64,000 nucleotides of DNA from contig VUYV01000069.1 of the NCBI GenBank assembly GCA_008711295.1, forward strand, positions 3,067,403 through 3,131,402, in the 5' to 3' direction. The DNA is from Anarhynchus alexandrinus (lineage: Eukaryota; Chordata; Aves; Charadriiformes; Charadriidae). A program made the translations under genes and the position numbers. Below the pieces are notes generated by a model. That model saw only the letters and a list, made by a program, of their open reading frames with translations. It did no database searches and was not told the DNA's origin. Positions within the stretch are counted from its first letter, which is position 1, and every line of letters begins with the position of its first letter. Below, piece by piece: positions 52,340-64,000 of this stretch.

Positions 52340-53470
52340 GTGCCTCGGTACCTTGCCGGAGAACCCAGTCAGCGGCTCGGGCGGCGCATGCTCACTGCGC
52401 CTCCTCCCTGCGCGCCGAGCCCCGTCCTCCCCTGTCGCAGCGGCACGATCGCTCCCAGTAACGCAGCGGCGGCGGCAGCCGCCTCAATTGAGGGCAAGGC
52501 AGCCTCGGCGGCGGCGGCTGCTGCTGTCTCAATGATGGCAAGGCAGCCTCCCCGGCAGCAGCCTCCTCAGCGGTGGGTTGGCAGCCCCCGCGGCGGCAGC
52601 AGCAGCAGCCTCCTCAGTGAGGGGAAGGCAGGCAGCCTCCCCGGCAGCACGTTCCCATTCGCGATGCGCGGCCGAGATGGATTTATCGGCGAGCCTGGGC
52701 AAGCCAGCTTGAGGAAAGGGAGGGGGAGGCATTAGGTNGGCGGTTTCTTCAGCGGCCGCCGCTCGCCTCCTCCCGCTGCTGGCTCGTTTTCCTTCCTCCC
52801 GATTCCCGCCCGGTGAATTCCTTCTTCCCAACACCCCCCGAGCCTCAAAAAGTGCCGTGGTTCGGGGAGGGCGCCTTTGCCGCGGGGCCGTTAGGACGCC
52901 GCACCTTCCCCGGGGCTGCGCTGCCCGCCCCCCTTCGCCGCCAAGTGAAGCGGCTTCGCAACATTCAGCCCAAAGCCGGCGCTGAGCTGCCAGCGCGCTG
53001 CATGGCGGCGGCGATGAATTTTAATGCCGGCCCGTTCCGTCCGTAGTAGGGCCGGCATTCCCCCGGCGGCGCGCCGGGCGAGAGCGGTGACCGCGGCGGC
53101 GGTGAGGCGCCCGAGCCGTTAAGCGGCCGGGGCGCGAGGCCGAGCCGCCCCGATGATGTCATGGGGGGGGCCGGTGGGCTGAGGCGGCGGCGCCGTGAGG
53201 CGGCCTGGGGCCTGGGCCTGGACGTGGGCCGCCGCCGCAGGGGCCTCTCCCCGGCCCCCCGGCCCTGGCTGGGTGCCGCCGGGGTAAATCCAGGGGGAAA
53301 ACGGGAAGGGTTCGGATAAAGCTTGCAAGAGCATGTCCCTCCGCCCTCCCGCCTCATCAGTTTTGTATGGAAGTTTATCCGGGAGGAGCGGGAACGTGAG
53401 GAAAGGCCGGCCCCGAAAGTCGTTCGTTTCGGCTGCGAAGGCAGTTGAGGAACAGCTTATTTTGGGTCGA
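52340..53470. promoter_or_regulatory. CpG island, probable GPR85 promoter
   Basis: The composition changes abruptly here from AT-rich to very GC-rich, with frequent CG dinucleotides and runs of GCC/GGC, and returns to AT-rich after about 53.47 kb. It is the only such island in the window. It lies upstream of GPR85, just beyond the probable upstream exon. Motifs visible by eye include an NRF1-like GCGCATGCTC at 52384-52393, a YY1-like ATGGCGGC near 53003, and a CRE-like TGATGTCA at 53154-53161. There is no clear TATA box, as is usual for CpG promoters. The start site and any divergent plus-strand transcript cannot be fixed. One undetermined base lies at 52738. Confidence 0.8.
52470..52650. repeat. 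Imperfect repeats of a GGCAAGGCAGCCTC-like unit within the CpG island
   Basis: A block reading roughly TCAATGA-GGCAAGGCAGCCTC recurs near 52482, 52528 and 52612, separated by GCG/GCA trinucleotide runs. On the plus strand it gives an open alanine- and serine-rich low-complexity frame, which I attribute to composition rather than to a gene. The copies differ by several substitutions and small insertions. Confidence 0.5.
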
Positions 53471-56400
53471 GAGCTTTGGATCCTGAGGAACTTCTTCCCT
53501 GGGAGCTTCCGCTCAAGTCAGAATAAATCCTCCTGGGGGATAGATTTATGGGGTTGATTCATAATGTGTGTCACATCTTTGAGACCGTTCGTAGACTACA
53601 GGCATTTTTTAAGGCCGTTGTCAAAGTTCGGGTTCTTTTTTTTTGGTGTTTTCTGAGAGTCATTGGAATGGGTGGCCAAACCACAAAATTAGTTTCGGTA
53701 GCAGCCTGATCAAGCCCAAAGGTCTTCAGCCACTGGAAATGCAGTTATTTGAAACCAAAACGCATGTGACTTGCTTCAGATAAAATTTAGTCTTGAGCAG
53801 AAAACTCAGACAGAGCTCAGGTACCACATTATTTACTGTTGGTGCTCAACTTTGGGGTTAGTTTCACTTTTAAAAACTGGCATTTTGGGTGACTATGAAA
53901 GTTACTACTTCAAGCTGCCCTTTTCATGTCACAATCAGCTAAACTCCCCAACTATCCCTTTTCTGTTGCTAAATATATGTATCCACTGTGACATACACAA
54001 TGACTTTTAAAGTAAATTTTAATGTTTAAATGGAAGGACAAGGAATTGGCTACTAAGCCAGCAAGAGCAGGCACTTCAATAGTCAGTCTAATATAGCAAA
54101 GTATTCTCCCAATGCTGTGAAAATTAAACAATTAAAATGCCCGATTAAGAATCAGATTTATAGTGTGTGGTACAGGATGGCTGTAGTATGTTCATGGTCA
54201 GGGTCTATTCTTAGACCCTGATTTATGATTTGCATTCAAGAGTAAACAATATGACATCATCATTATCATCATCATTGTAAAAAAGATCAGTGCAGTAGTT
54301 TTTCACCTTTTCTGTCTGTGCTTTTTCTTAGAGATGTTACAGAAGTGTATTGCTATATAACATTTAAGAATTTGCTTTTCTTTTATACCTATCACAGACT
54401 GTTTAGAAGTAATCTGTGGACTTCAGAATTCATTCATTGTTCAACCACTGGTTCAGCATAAATCCATTTGTCATCGTATGTATAATCTGAGAACCAGTGC
54501 TCTAATTTTGTTCAATGAAACATAGATGTCTATTCTGAAGCAAGTGTAACTAAGCTAGTTTCCCATCATAGTCAATGGTGAGAAAAAGATGCTTTAGGGA
54601 GCAGATCGTCTCATTCTGAATCACAGGTCCAAAACACGTCAGATGGATTGCGGGGAGAGTTAGGCAAGAGAAACCCTTGTTACGAAGGGAGAGATTTCTG
54701 GTGGAGCGTGACGTAACGCTGTGTTAAGCTGTTGTACCGGGAGCAGGTCACATCCACCATGGAGGGAAAGCAAATCCAGGAGTCATGGGATTGGGAATCT
54801 GGGAGTTGAAGGCAGATGTCAGTTAAAGATGGCTCCGGGAAGCATGAAGCAGAAAATGAATGTGCAACTGGAAGGGGAGGAAGCGAAGAGCTACAGAAGG
54901 ACAGGTGAAGAGATCTATGCTATCTAGTTCTTCAGAAAGCTGGGCTAGAGGTATGAAAGGTTCAGAAAAAAAAGGTGTAAGGCAGCCTTTGTTGCAAGGT
55001 GAACGGACTAAGGGTAGCCAAGCAAAATTTCTTGGGGCTTGCCACAAGGAGGGATCCTGAACCCTGAATAAATTGCCCACTCCACAATGTAAGGGGGGCA
55101 ACGCTAAGGACAACAGGAAGGAGGTTCCAAAAACCCAGAGGACCTGCATGCTGTATAAGCATCTCAGAGGAAAGAAGTGATTACTCTCAGGAAAGTAAAT
55201 ATCTTCCCTGACTTTTTTTTTTTTTTTACTGAAGTATTTAAGTCTGCTTTTCCCCAAGAAGGAAGGGTGAAGAGAGGGGGTGTAAGTGGAATGTAAATGC
55301 AAGAGCATCCATGTACCCCATTAGAGCTAGGAGCAGACGGATTAGAGCTTCCCCTACAAAATGAGAGACCCAGGACTATTTCCCTGATTTTCTGATCTAG
55401 ATCAAAGATATGAATTGTCGCCAGGTTTGGGCAACCCCACTGCAAAGTTATGGACAGTTATGGTACAGAGCTCTGTCATTTTCTCCTGTTGGAGTTATTT
55501 AATAATCATCACCTAGAAAGCAGCTGGTGAAGTACTCGTTTTGTTGTTGGTGACTGAGGATCCTGTATTCCAATTGTAATGTTTTTCAACTTAGGTACTG
55601 TTTAGGAATGACCAAGGGACTGGGTCCAGTGAGTTGGGCCCGCTAGGTCCATTCCCAGATCGGGATCACCTTATTGGAGAATCCTGCTTTGGTATTTTTG
55701 GTCTTTGGCATCATCTGCAGATCTGGGCAACTTATTCCCATGAGATGGTGGTGATGCTTGGGTGCACACAGCCAGGGTACGAGGAAATCGGGCACTGGAG
55801 TAGGGAACAGTTGAATTCCATTGCAGAGGAACTTTGTTGGTGTGTAAGTAGAGGTTTGGGTTCTTGGCACCTAATTTCTTTTGAGGCTGAGTGCTCTGGA
55901 ATCCTATACCACAGTTGAGAGCCAGGCGAGGGTGATTGTCATTGGTTTGAGCTTTTTGCTCAGAACGGGAGAGGTTTTTGAGAAATGTCTGACACTGAGA
56001 AATCTCACTGAGAAGTGGAATCTGAGGTAGAGATCAGGCTAGGAGACAGGCTAGTGATGACAAGTAACGATCAGTTGAAAAGATGGGGTGAGATATTGGC
56101 CTCACCAAGGTCAGTAACAACTCTCAACAATTTCAGTGGAATGAGGATTTCAGCGTACGGCCAGCAGTTGTGAATAGCTAAAATGTAAAATACTCATGTC
56201 CCTATTCTCTTGATCATTTCAGTAATTAAGATATTTACTGGCTGTCTTGAAATTTGTGTATATGCAATGTCTACCCAGTCTGCATAATGCAAACTTTGAA
56301 GCACTGTAGGATTTTGCAACATTTTTACAAAACAGGAGAGATACTCTGCAAGGTGTACCCACCTCTGCGCAGAGGCCAGCACAAGATTTATGTATTGCTT

Positions 56401-56810
56401 AAGAGACTGTGATAGATGCTATCAAAGTACATCCTTTTCAAAGGGCTCAAGGAATTCTTCCAAGGGAAATTTCTTGCCTGTGCAGTAGATTTGTGCAACT
56501 TTAAAATAGTATTTAAGTAGGACTTATGTAATACAGAGACCTGTGTGGGACCCCTGCACAATGAAGAATTTCACCTGCAATATATTTGGTTCCTGTGCTT
56601 TGTAAAGTATTTGCAGAGTGAAGACATTTGTTGGTAGTGTTTGGCTCCTGGGCTGGCTTTCAGCACAAGCATAAATTTCACCCCACACTGAAAATCTTTC
56701 TAGTGGTCTCTGCCACAGTGATGCATGTTTTCACCTATAACAAAATTGCATTCACGTCACTATAACAATTCCTATCGATAGTAATTGCATTTTTATTTTT
56801 TTTTCATTAA
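53471..56810. other. Intergenic sequence upstream of GPR85
   Basis: No gene supported. A CRE-like TGACGTAA lies at 54709-54716. The 161-residue minus frame at 54823-55308 runs through a T16 tract read as lysines and looks spurious. A plus-strand non-coding transcript divergent from the CpG island is possible but not visible. Confidence 0.5.
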
Positions 56811-57008
56811 TCATAGAATCATAGAATGGTTTAGGTTGGAAGTGACCTCAAAGATGATCAAGTTCCAACCCCCCTGCCATGGGCAGAGACACCTCCCACT
56901 AGACCGGGTTGCTCAAAGCCCCATCCAGCCTCGTCTTGAACACTTCCAGGGATGGGGCATGCACAACTTCCCCAGGCAACCTGTTCCAGTGGCTCACCAC
57001 CCTTTAGC
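56811..57008 (-). mobile_element. CR1 LINE, short 3' end copy
   Basis: It starts with two TCATAGAA-type terminal octamers followed by TGGTTTAGGTTGGAAGTGAC and the block CCACTAGACCGGGTTGCTC, the reverse complement of a CR1 3' UTR. About 200 bases long, 5'-truncated, non-coding. It looks less diverged than the two larger copies, so it may be younger. Confidence 0.93.
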
Positions 57009-60000
57009 CAGATCCTCAGATGTTTTATAAATACTTTTCAAAAACATTTAATTAGGTATTTTAAAAAATGTTTCATAACTGCCCTTTGAAACTTAATTTT
57101 TGTTCTTGAAAGTTGATTTATGTTGCACGTTTACACAGGGATAAATGAATATTTAAGGGCAAATACACATAAGCTTATCTGCTGAGCATATGAAAAAGCC
57201 TTGTTCTGCAGAGGAAAACCTCTGCTCTGTGTGACTCTAATGGGAGTGAAGCACCAATATGCTTCTGAAAATCCCATTAGATACCTGTATCCTCAGGCTT
57301 CTAAACACCTTTTACCAGTTCTTCCATTAGGACTACATTTGAAAGACTGGACACATCTTTTGCATCTAGGTTTTGTACATGCACTGTTAAATCAATGTTG
57401 CAATGTTAAGTTCAGTTATTTTTTGTGCAATTTAAGTAGTGTGGACATGTAATTACTTGACTTCACTTGCATATCAGGTAGTTAGAAATGCAAATTAACT
57501 TAACTGTGGCCATGAATAATTACCAATGTTAAATTGCACTGCTAATTACTTGTGCCTGAGAAAAGATAAGCTACATTTTTAAATTGCTGGACTTCACAAA
57601 TGGCCTTTTTATATATATTATATATAGAGAGAGAGAAAAGAAGAGAGTTAGAGAGGCAAAGAAAGGTTTGCATGCAGTCTTTCTTGTTTGTGCACCATAT
57701 ATGTGTTGTCCTGTACTGAAGAAGTACCAAATTGCTTGTTTTCACATCCAAGGTGAAGTGATAACATGTAACTTAAAAAAGATGGATCCAGTCACATCCA
57801 CAGTGATGCAGATCAATGATTGAGCTCCACAGAAGAAACAAACAAACAAAAAAGGAACTTCATAGTACCTGAAGAAGTAGTTCCAAGTAGATACCTTTGT
57901 TGAGATAATTTTTTTGCATAGTTGAGAATATTTCTCTAGTGTTGCCATCTTGGATCTATCATAAATTGTGTATAAAAGTAATGTAACATTAAAAATTTAA
58001 TCTTTGAGTAATTTGCTTAGCTTGAGTTTTGTTTGTTTGTTTGTTTTAAATAAAAGAGGTTAAGCACTATCTTGTATGTCTGTATAACATCTTTTAATGT
58101 GAATAATTCTGAACTTGCAGTCTTTTTAGTGGGAAGTATTGAAATTCTTATTCCATCAACAGTTTTTAGTTAATATAGGCAGCAGTTTAGAAATGCCTCA
58201 GTAGCAGGGTCTACAGAGAGGTCCTGAGCTGCTGACCTCGGAAGGACACTTGCTGTTATTCCCTGCTCTCCTGGAGAGGAGAAAGAACCTCTTGTCAGAA
58301 CATCAAGAGAACGTTGACCAAGCTTACTGAAGTTCCTGCTATATCCAGCCTCTCCACTTTCTCTCTATGCCAGAAAATCTGATGGTGTTTTGGCAACTGA
58401 ATGTGGAATGAGAGGAAAAAGACTTTCTTCTTTCTCCATTGCAAAAAATAAAATACCATTCCTTACAAATCTTGTTGATGGGATTTGTTGAAGCGTGTGC
58501 ACAGACCCTGGGAATAGTCTTACAGAAGTAGTGATTCATTTATTTAATGTATTTTCATCTGCAGTTTAATTAATCCAATTAATTGTACATATTTTAGTAT
58601 AAGCTACATTACAATATGTCTTTCAACTACTGTAAATACATTCAATTCACTGGTTTGTGTTTCTGTGCATGACATACGGTAATGTGAGCACATCACAGTG
58701 GTACAATTCAGCAACCAAAATAGTTGAAAGGAGCGATGCTGAGCACAGTTAGAAATTCGTGACTAAATCACCTTTGGTGAAAAGCACGATTTTTTCATGA
58801 GGCTTGTCTAACCAATAGTATGAAAACAATCTGGTGAGAAACAGGTAGAGAGTCTTTCAGAATTTAGAAGCTGGACTGGAAGCACGGACCCAGAGCTATG
58901 CTAATGATTTTCTGACTCCGATGTATGGCTAAGCAGTCCTGGCCTCTTCGCCAAGTTCTCTTCGCCTTTCTTCTCTTCGACTGTCATTCTCGTATCTTAC
59001 CTTCTGACACTCTACCAGCCACGTTTGGGTAAAAGTGGAGCATTCCCACAGAAGAGATTTCCAGCCAATGCAAGTCAGCACCTCGGAACCACTAACACAG
59101 AAAGCTATGTTAATTTACTCCAGCGGGGGAATCTGTTACTGTGATTTTAGAAGTGTTGTCTAGTAGCTTTAAAAAATTATGATGGACAAAGGCTTGCAGA
59201 TTTTCTTTTTTAAACAAAGGAAGTGTTTGGTTTGTGTTGCTTGTGCACCTCACCCCTTCTCAGATATTATGTTTGATAGTCCTTTTGTCTGTGCTATTTT
59301 AACACTTGAGTTTTCAATAAAATGCTTTCTCACAGGCTGTGTAATGCTCCTGGTTTACCTTACTAACTGGAAATTCAGGACTTGAAATCAGCTAACCACT
59401 GCTGAAGCACACAGCAGCTCTGCAGTGTCATGGTCATTAACAGTGCCAATCACAGCATTCAAGAACGCTTTTTTCCTATCACCATTACAGACGCCAGTGG
59501 AACGCTGTGGAGCAAAATGAATGGGGTTAGTGACATTACAGAACAGAATGCTTGCTCTGAGAGAGGAACCTGAAATTGCCTGAGAGACAAGGGAAGGATG
59601 ACTTCTTCCAGCTGAGCTGCGTCCAAGATTTTTTATGCATCCGATATTAAGTGTAGACAGCCTCATGTCTACGCACATAACTATACCAGTTATGTAAACC
59701 CACTCCATCCCAAGCTCTTCCATAGTTTTCCAGTATGTATGGATACATGTGGGATGCTTCTTTGGCTGACTGAGGGGACTGCCAGGCTGTCAGGTATTGC
59801 TCCCGTCTCTTTTTGTTCTGTTGGCTTGCTGGAGATCATTAGGATGTGGTCGGGACCTAATGAAAGGAGTGATTATGGTTCATTATTTTTCATATACTTT
59901 CTGTCATGAAGCTATATAATGACTAAGTGAATTTATGCATGTTTCCTCCCCTTCACTGTCTTTTAAACCTGGAGGCTGATTTTAGTCAAGTCAGATACAT

Positions 60001-61624
60001 GAGCACAGAGGTCTCAGAGGCAGGTGAGGTTCCTATATATTTTGTGAATGTAGGTGTTGGCTGCTTGTCCTAGAGTTTGCCTTTTTCCCTTGCTGTTCTT
60101 TCACGCCAGCCACCACTCCCTAGGGACCCTGGTCCATACCTGAGGCTTCAGCATACAGCACTTTGTCCACTGGTCAAAACTGGCCATGGCCTGGAGTCTT
60201 CATCCCTTCCCAGTTCCAGCTCTTTGTGACCAGGCTTGGCTGTGCTTAGCTGCACAGCCGAACAGGACACTGGATATGTCACCGTGGTTTCTGTGTCCAG
60301 AGGCAGAATGGCAAGTAGCAAGCACAGCACACAGACCCAAAGACCACGCTGGTTCTGTGACAGACTACACACATCCTGTTCATTGTTTGGTATCAAACAG
60401 ACCAACAGTCACACTACTGAGCTCCTCCTTGCTCTTGTTGGAGTTACTGCTCTGTTTCTTCCAGTGCTCATAGAACTATTTGTATGACTGTTATTAGTGT
60501 GTGGGGATATATGTCAAATCAGTCACTTTTGCAGAGCTGAGATATATAAATACTTCCATTTTCTGCCATCTTTAAGGTTAGGTTAGAGGTGAACCATGAA
60601 TGGACAGTATGTTGTAGGATTAGAGAGACTATTTGGCAGTAGCATTTTCTATTTCTAGCAATATACTGAGAGGGGGATTTAAAAATAATAGGATAAAATA
60701 GGATAACCGTCACTGACAGCTTTTAGAGAACTTTTAGGCTGTGCTCAGGGACAAAAATTACAGTGTCAATGTTAGAAATATTTATTTTTGCTGATGTGAC
60801 TGGTTCACATCTAGGCATTAGACTTCCTACTAATTTATTGTTTAAATTTTCATTTAAGATAATACAGACATATACAGTATAGTGACTCTGGATTGGTTTA
60901 AAGCTCTGCAAAAGGAGATATAAATCGGTTAAAAAAAGTATACTCCTGAATGATAGTTACTTTGAATGCTTAAGATTGAGACAATGGCGAGTCAAGTCTG
61001 TAATGTCTGAGATGGAGAGTGAACACTGGCTTTGCAAGCAGCTAGCATGAATTTATGTTCTACTAGTGAGCTTCAGGTCTTGTGATCTGGAAAGTGGCAA
61101 TACTCTTGGATACTCCTATGTCAACTCAGTTGTTACCTGTTCACTGCAACTAATTTGATATCTAGAACTTAATGCCATGGTCCCATTTTGTCAGTTTGTT
61201 GGATATTAAGTATGAAATGTTCTCATTTATATGTAGAACAAGGAGAAGCAATTTTAAGTTTTATACTTGCAAGGATGCAGAGAACAGTCTATCTCTGGAA
61301 AAAGGTAGGTCATCTGCTAAGAAACACGACAGTTTGAATTCTGCAGATACTATCAGAACAGCAGTGAGATGGCACAGTAGGAGGAACTGCATGAATGCAG
61401 CTCTGTGATCCAACTGTAAATATGAATTTATTACTGCATTGCCTATTTCATGGAGGTATGAAAGAATGACTGTTTTATTGAAATGTCACCTACAAAACTA
61501 GTCAAGCCTGATGTTAGCAAATGGCAATATCTTTTGCTTAATTGGACTAGTATTTGCATATAGTTAGGCAATGTTTGAGTATGGTATTTAAAGAAAAGGG
61601 TAAAAAACTGAGCAGGGGCAGGAC
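57009..61624. other. Intergenic; no feature supported
   Basis: AT-rich with short frames. The 60.15-60.49 kb segment is open in three overlapping frames on both strands, which points to base composition rather than a gene. I looked for the small membrane protein SMIM30, the expected neighbour, and did not find it. Confidence 0.55.
57611..57660. repeat. Compound dinucleotide tract (TA)n then (GA)n
   Basis: An imperfect TA run passes into GAGAGAGAG and then a purine-rich stretch ending near 57660. Confidence 0.85.
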
Positions 61625-62022
61625 GTTGCTCTGTAGTAGTTAAGACACTCAGCTGCCAGGAGAAACACATGGGATCTGGTCCCTGCTACCTAGGTTGTTT
61701 AGCGCTCGTTTTGCTTTGTTTTCTGATTGGCTATATAATGTCAGGCCACGGAGCTGGGACCAGGACCTAAATCTTGCCATAAGAGGCAGGTATCCTAAGG
61801 AGTGCACAGGGGAGTCGGTCTCTCTCGTCCACATCCTACCCCACCCCCTGAGCCATTGCTCTTGCATTTTTAGACAGAGACGGTCCAGGATAAACAGGAG
61901 AACATGCTTTCCAGGATTGTACCTCCTCATACTCCAGAAATTTTTTTTTGGAGGTGGGAGCCTGGACTTGAATTCCAGATCTTCTGTCTCATGTGATGTA
62001 ACTAACTACTAGGTGGTTATGG
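61625..62022. repeat. Two tRNA-like segments in inverted orientation about 260 bases apart
   Basis: At 61625-61695 the plus strand reads GTAGTAGTTAAGACACTCAG and then GGGATCTGGTCCCTGC, a tRNA-like A box/B box layout. At 61953-62022 the reverse complement gives a similar order, CTAGTAGTTAGTTACATC and then GAATTCAAGTCC. The 260 bases between look non-coding. This suggests an old SINE-like or hairpin element flanked by related arms. Neither arm can be a working tRNA gene. Confidence 0.4.
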
Positions 62023-64000
62023 AAAAGGTGAGCTTCCTGCAGTGTTTGTGCATTCGGTGGCCTCAGCACTGCTGCTGATGTACCTTACCGGAACACACCG
62101 CTCAGATCAGACTCTTCTAGGGACATTGCTGGGGGCGAGACATTGAGGTTATGCTCTGTCTCACATCTGGATCACAGAGACTCTGCACTGCACACTCGTG
62201 GGCAGTTCTGCACCTGAATGGAAAGCTTGCAACCTCAGGTCCAAAGTGTAAATGCCAGCTGAAAAGTGAGCACTGATAAGTCTTGCTGTTGCTGCAGTGA
62301 GGATTTCTGGGTCCCTTTTTGGAGGGTTTATGTCCTAAATTCTGTTCAAGTCGTGGTTTAGATATTTAAATCACCTCTTAAGCTTTTGTAGTTCCTCACT
62401 ACATAATTTTATTAAGCCTCAGTGAACTGATTTGCTCTCCATTATTAAAATAAAATGTGGCAATAAGAGATCTAAATACTAGTAATCTGTTTTTCCTAAT
62501 CTGGGATATGTATCTGGACATAAAAGCACTCTTTTGATGAGTGCTCACAGTTCCTCACAGTACAGGACCAGCAGTAGCCAAGTAAAACATACCTGTTGTG
62601 TAATTCTGTGCTGCATTGTAAATTTGGTATTAATGTAATGCTTCAAAAGCTAACAGAACATTTAGTTGATATACTGTATCTCTCTATTATGTATAATATC
62701 TCCTCATAAATATGCATGCATAACAAAACTGTGGCAATTTGAGGAATTTATGTAAAACTTATGAATTCTCTTTGATATCATGGGTCCTCAAGATATATCT
62801 GTTTCAACCTGCACACTCTATATAGAAAACAGAGCAGTTTTTTCTTCATTTTTTCCTAACCTTTTTAGTGTATTGAATTTTCAAAGGACATTGCTACAAG
62901 GCCAGACATGGGACATAATGAAATCCTGACAACCTGAAATCAAATGGAAGACCTTCAGACAAAAAGAGCTGGCAATTGCTCAGAATGATTTATTTGCCCA
63001 AGTGGGTTAGTTACCAAAACATGGATCACATCTTGGGAAAACTTGGTGAAGCTGAAAGAGAAGTAAAAGTTAAAAAAGGGAGGGTAACTTAATGGCCATT
63101 CTGGAGCAAGACAGAAGAAATCAGAAGAAAAAAACTTGTTGCAAGAATGTAAGAAGTTATTTTCTCCTGTCACAGGCAGCCAGAGGCAATCGAGAACATA
63201 GAATTAGTGGAACTGCAAGGCTAGGTTTAAATGTACTTTTAAACAATTTAGGCAAACCTAGTTAGATAATGGAGCTGGGATAGCCTTTGGTAGGTACAGT
63301 GAGAAGTTGGAGAGAGCTAAAGTTATAGTCTTAATTACAAAACTTTCAGACTTCTGCTTCACTTGGCAGTCTTGAAATACAATTATGAACCTACTTTAAC
63401 CAAAACTATTTTAAGGTGAGGTAGGTTTTCAACCCTTAAACCCTTTAACTTTTACTTAAAAATCTGCTAAACTGGGGATATGGATATTCAAGTATGGCTC
63501 CTAATGAACAGATACAGTAAGATGCCTTTCAAAACAGAAAATAATGCTAAATGCTTCTTTTTCATCTAAAAAACCCTACATGTTAAATCATGCCTGGAGG
63601 TTTCTGAAATTGAAAAATATAAGGAAGAGTAAGAGGATGAATAATTATAAGTACTAAGAATATGTTGAGATCTAGATGCAAGTCTAGTGAACTTTGACTC
63701 GGCATTATGGTTTAAGGCTTAGGTGTGCTGTAATGTGAATAAAACTGCATCATATAGCAGTTTTAAGAAAGGATTTCTGAAGTGTCTCTACCAGGGGATG
63801 GTGAAAGATTTGTTCTGGTGTGTTCAGTGCGAGCATCCTAGAAGGAATTTTTTGAACCAGTGTAGTTTATGGGCTTTTATTATTTCTGTGGTAAGTGTAG
63901 AGAAACATATGTACTTATAAAACTCTTTACAAATGTCCCAGTTCCATATAAGCTGCACAGAAATAGTTACTGTAAGCTGGTTCAAAAATGAAAGAAACCA
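62023..64000. other. Intergenic to window end; no feature supported
   Basis: AT-rich, with no coding, RNA or repeat feature that I can support. Confidence 0.6.

Noticed and set aside
51689..52735. A 348-residue open frame on the plus strand
   Set aside because: Most of it is undetermined bases in the gap, followed by a T24 run and alanine-rich translation of the CpG island.
54823..55308. A 161-residue minus-strand frame
   Set aside because: It reads through a T16 tract as lysines, overlaps other open frames on both strands and shows no domain.
59072..59095. A partial REST/NRSE-like motif (CAGCACCTCGGAACC)
   Set aside because: Only the left half fits the consensus, and the spacing and right half do not.
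53400..64000. SMIM30, the expected upstream neighbour of GPR85
   Set aside because: I scanned for its membrane segment and basic tail on the plus strand and saw no match; it probably lies beyond the window.

Overview
This window looks like a piece of bird chromosome. The evidence is three CR1 retrotransposon copies with CR1-type ends, an LTR fragment of a type common in avian genomes, and few other young repeats. There are no bacterial-style operons and no mammalian Alu or L1. The only protein-coding gene I can support is GPR85 (SREB2), an orphan class A G-protein-coupled receptor of the brain. Its whole coding region is one exon on the minus strand at 49300-50412.

Layout. 1-49 kb is a gene-poor, AT-rich flank on the 3' side of GPR85. 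It holds two CR1 copies (about 19.29-20.48 kb, minus; about 32.85-33.57 kb, plus), a partial endogenous-retrovirus-type LTR (about 6.38-6.98 kb), simple repeats, and several old degraded elements resembling MIR/CORE-SINE, L2/L3 LINEs and a palindromic ancient repeat. At 47.9-50.6 kb lie the probable 3' UTR, the intact CDS and a leader with a strong splice acceptor. At 51.67-51.76 kb there is a probable upstream non-coding exon with a strong donor, cut off by a 560-base assembly gap (51756-52315). At 52.34-53.47 kb lies a dense CpG island, very likely the GPR85 promoter. From 53.5 to 64 kb the sequence is intergenic, with a short CR1 (56.81-57.01 kb) and an unusual pair of inverted tRNA-like segments (61.6-62.0 kb).

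How it fits together. GPR85 is transcribed leftwards, from the CpG island through a short intron (about 1.1 kb) into the coding exon. The inferred leader is rich in upstream AUGs, which suggests translational restraint. In mammals, from memory, GPR85 sits between BMT2 and SMIM30. I recognise neither in this window. I see no undescribed gene system. The most useful leads are the uORF-rich leader, the exon hidden by the gap, and the old inverted repeats. All repeat family assignments are by eye.
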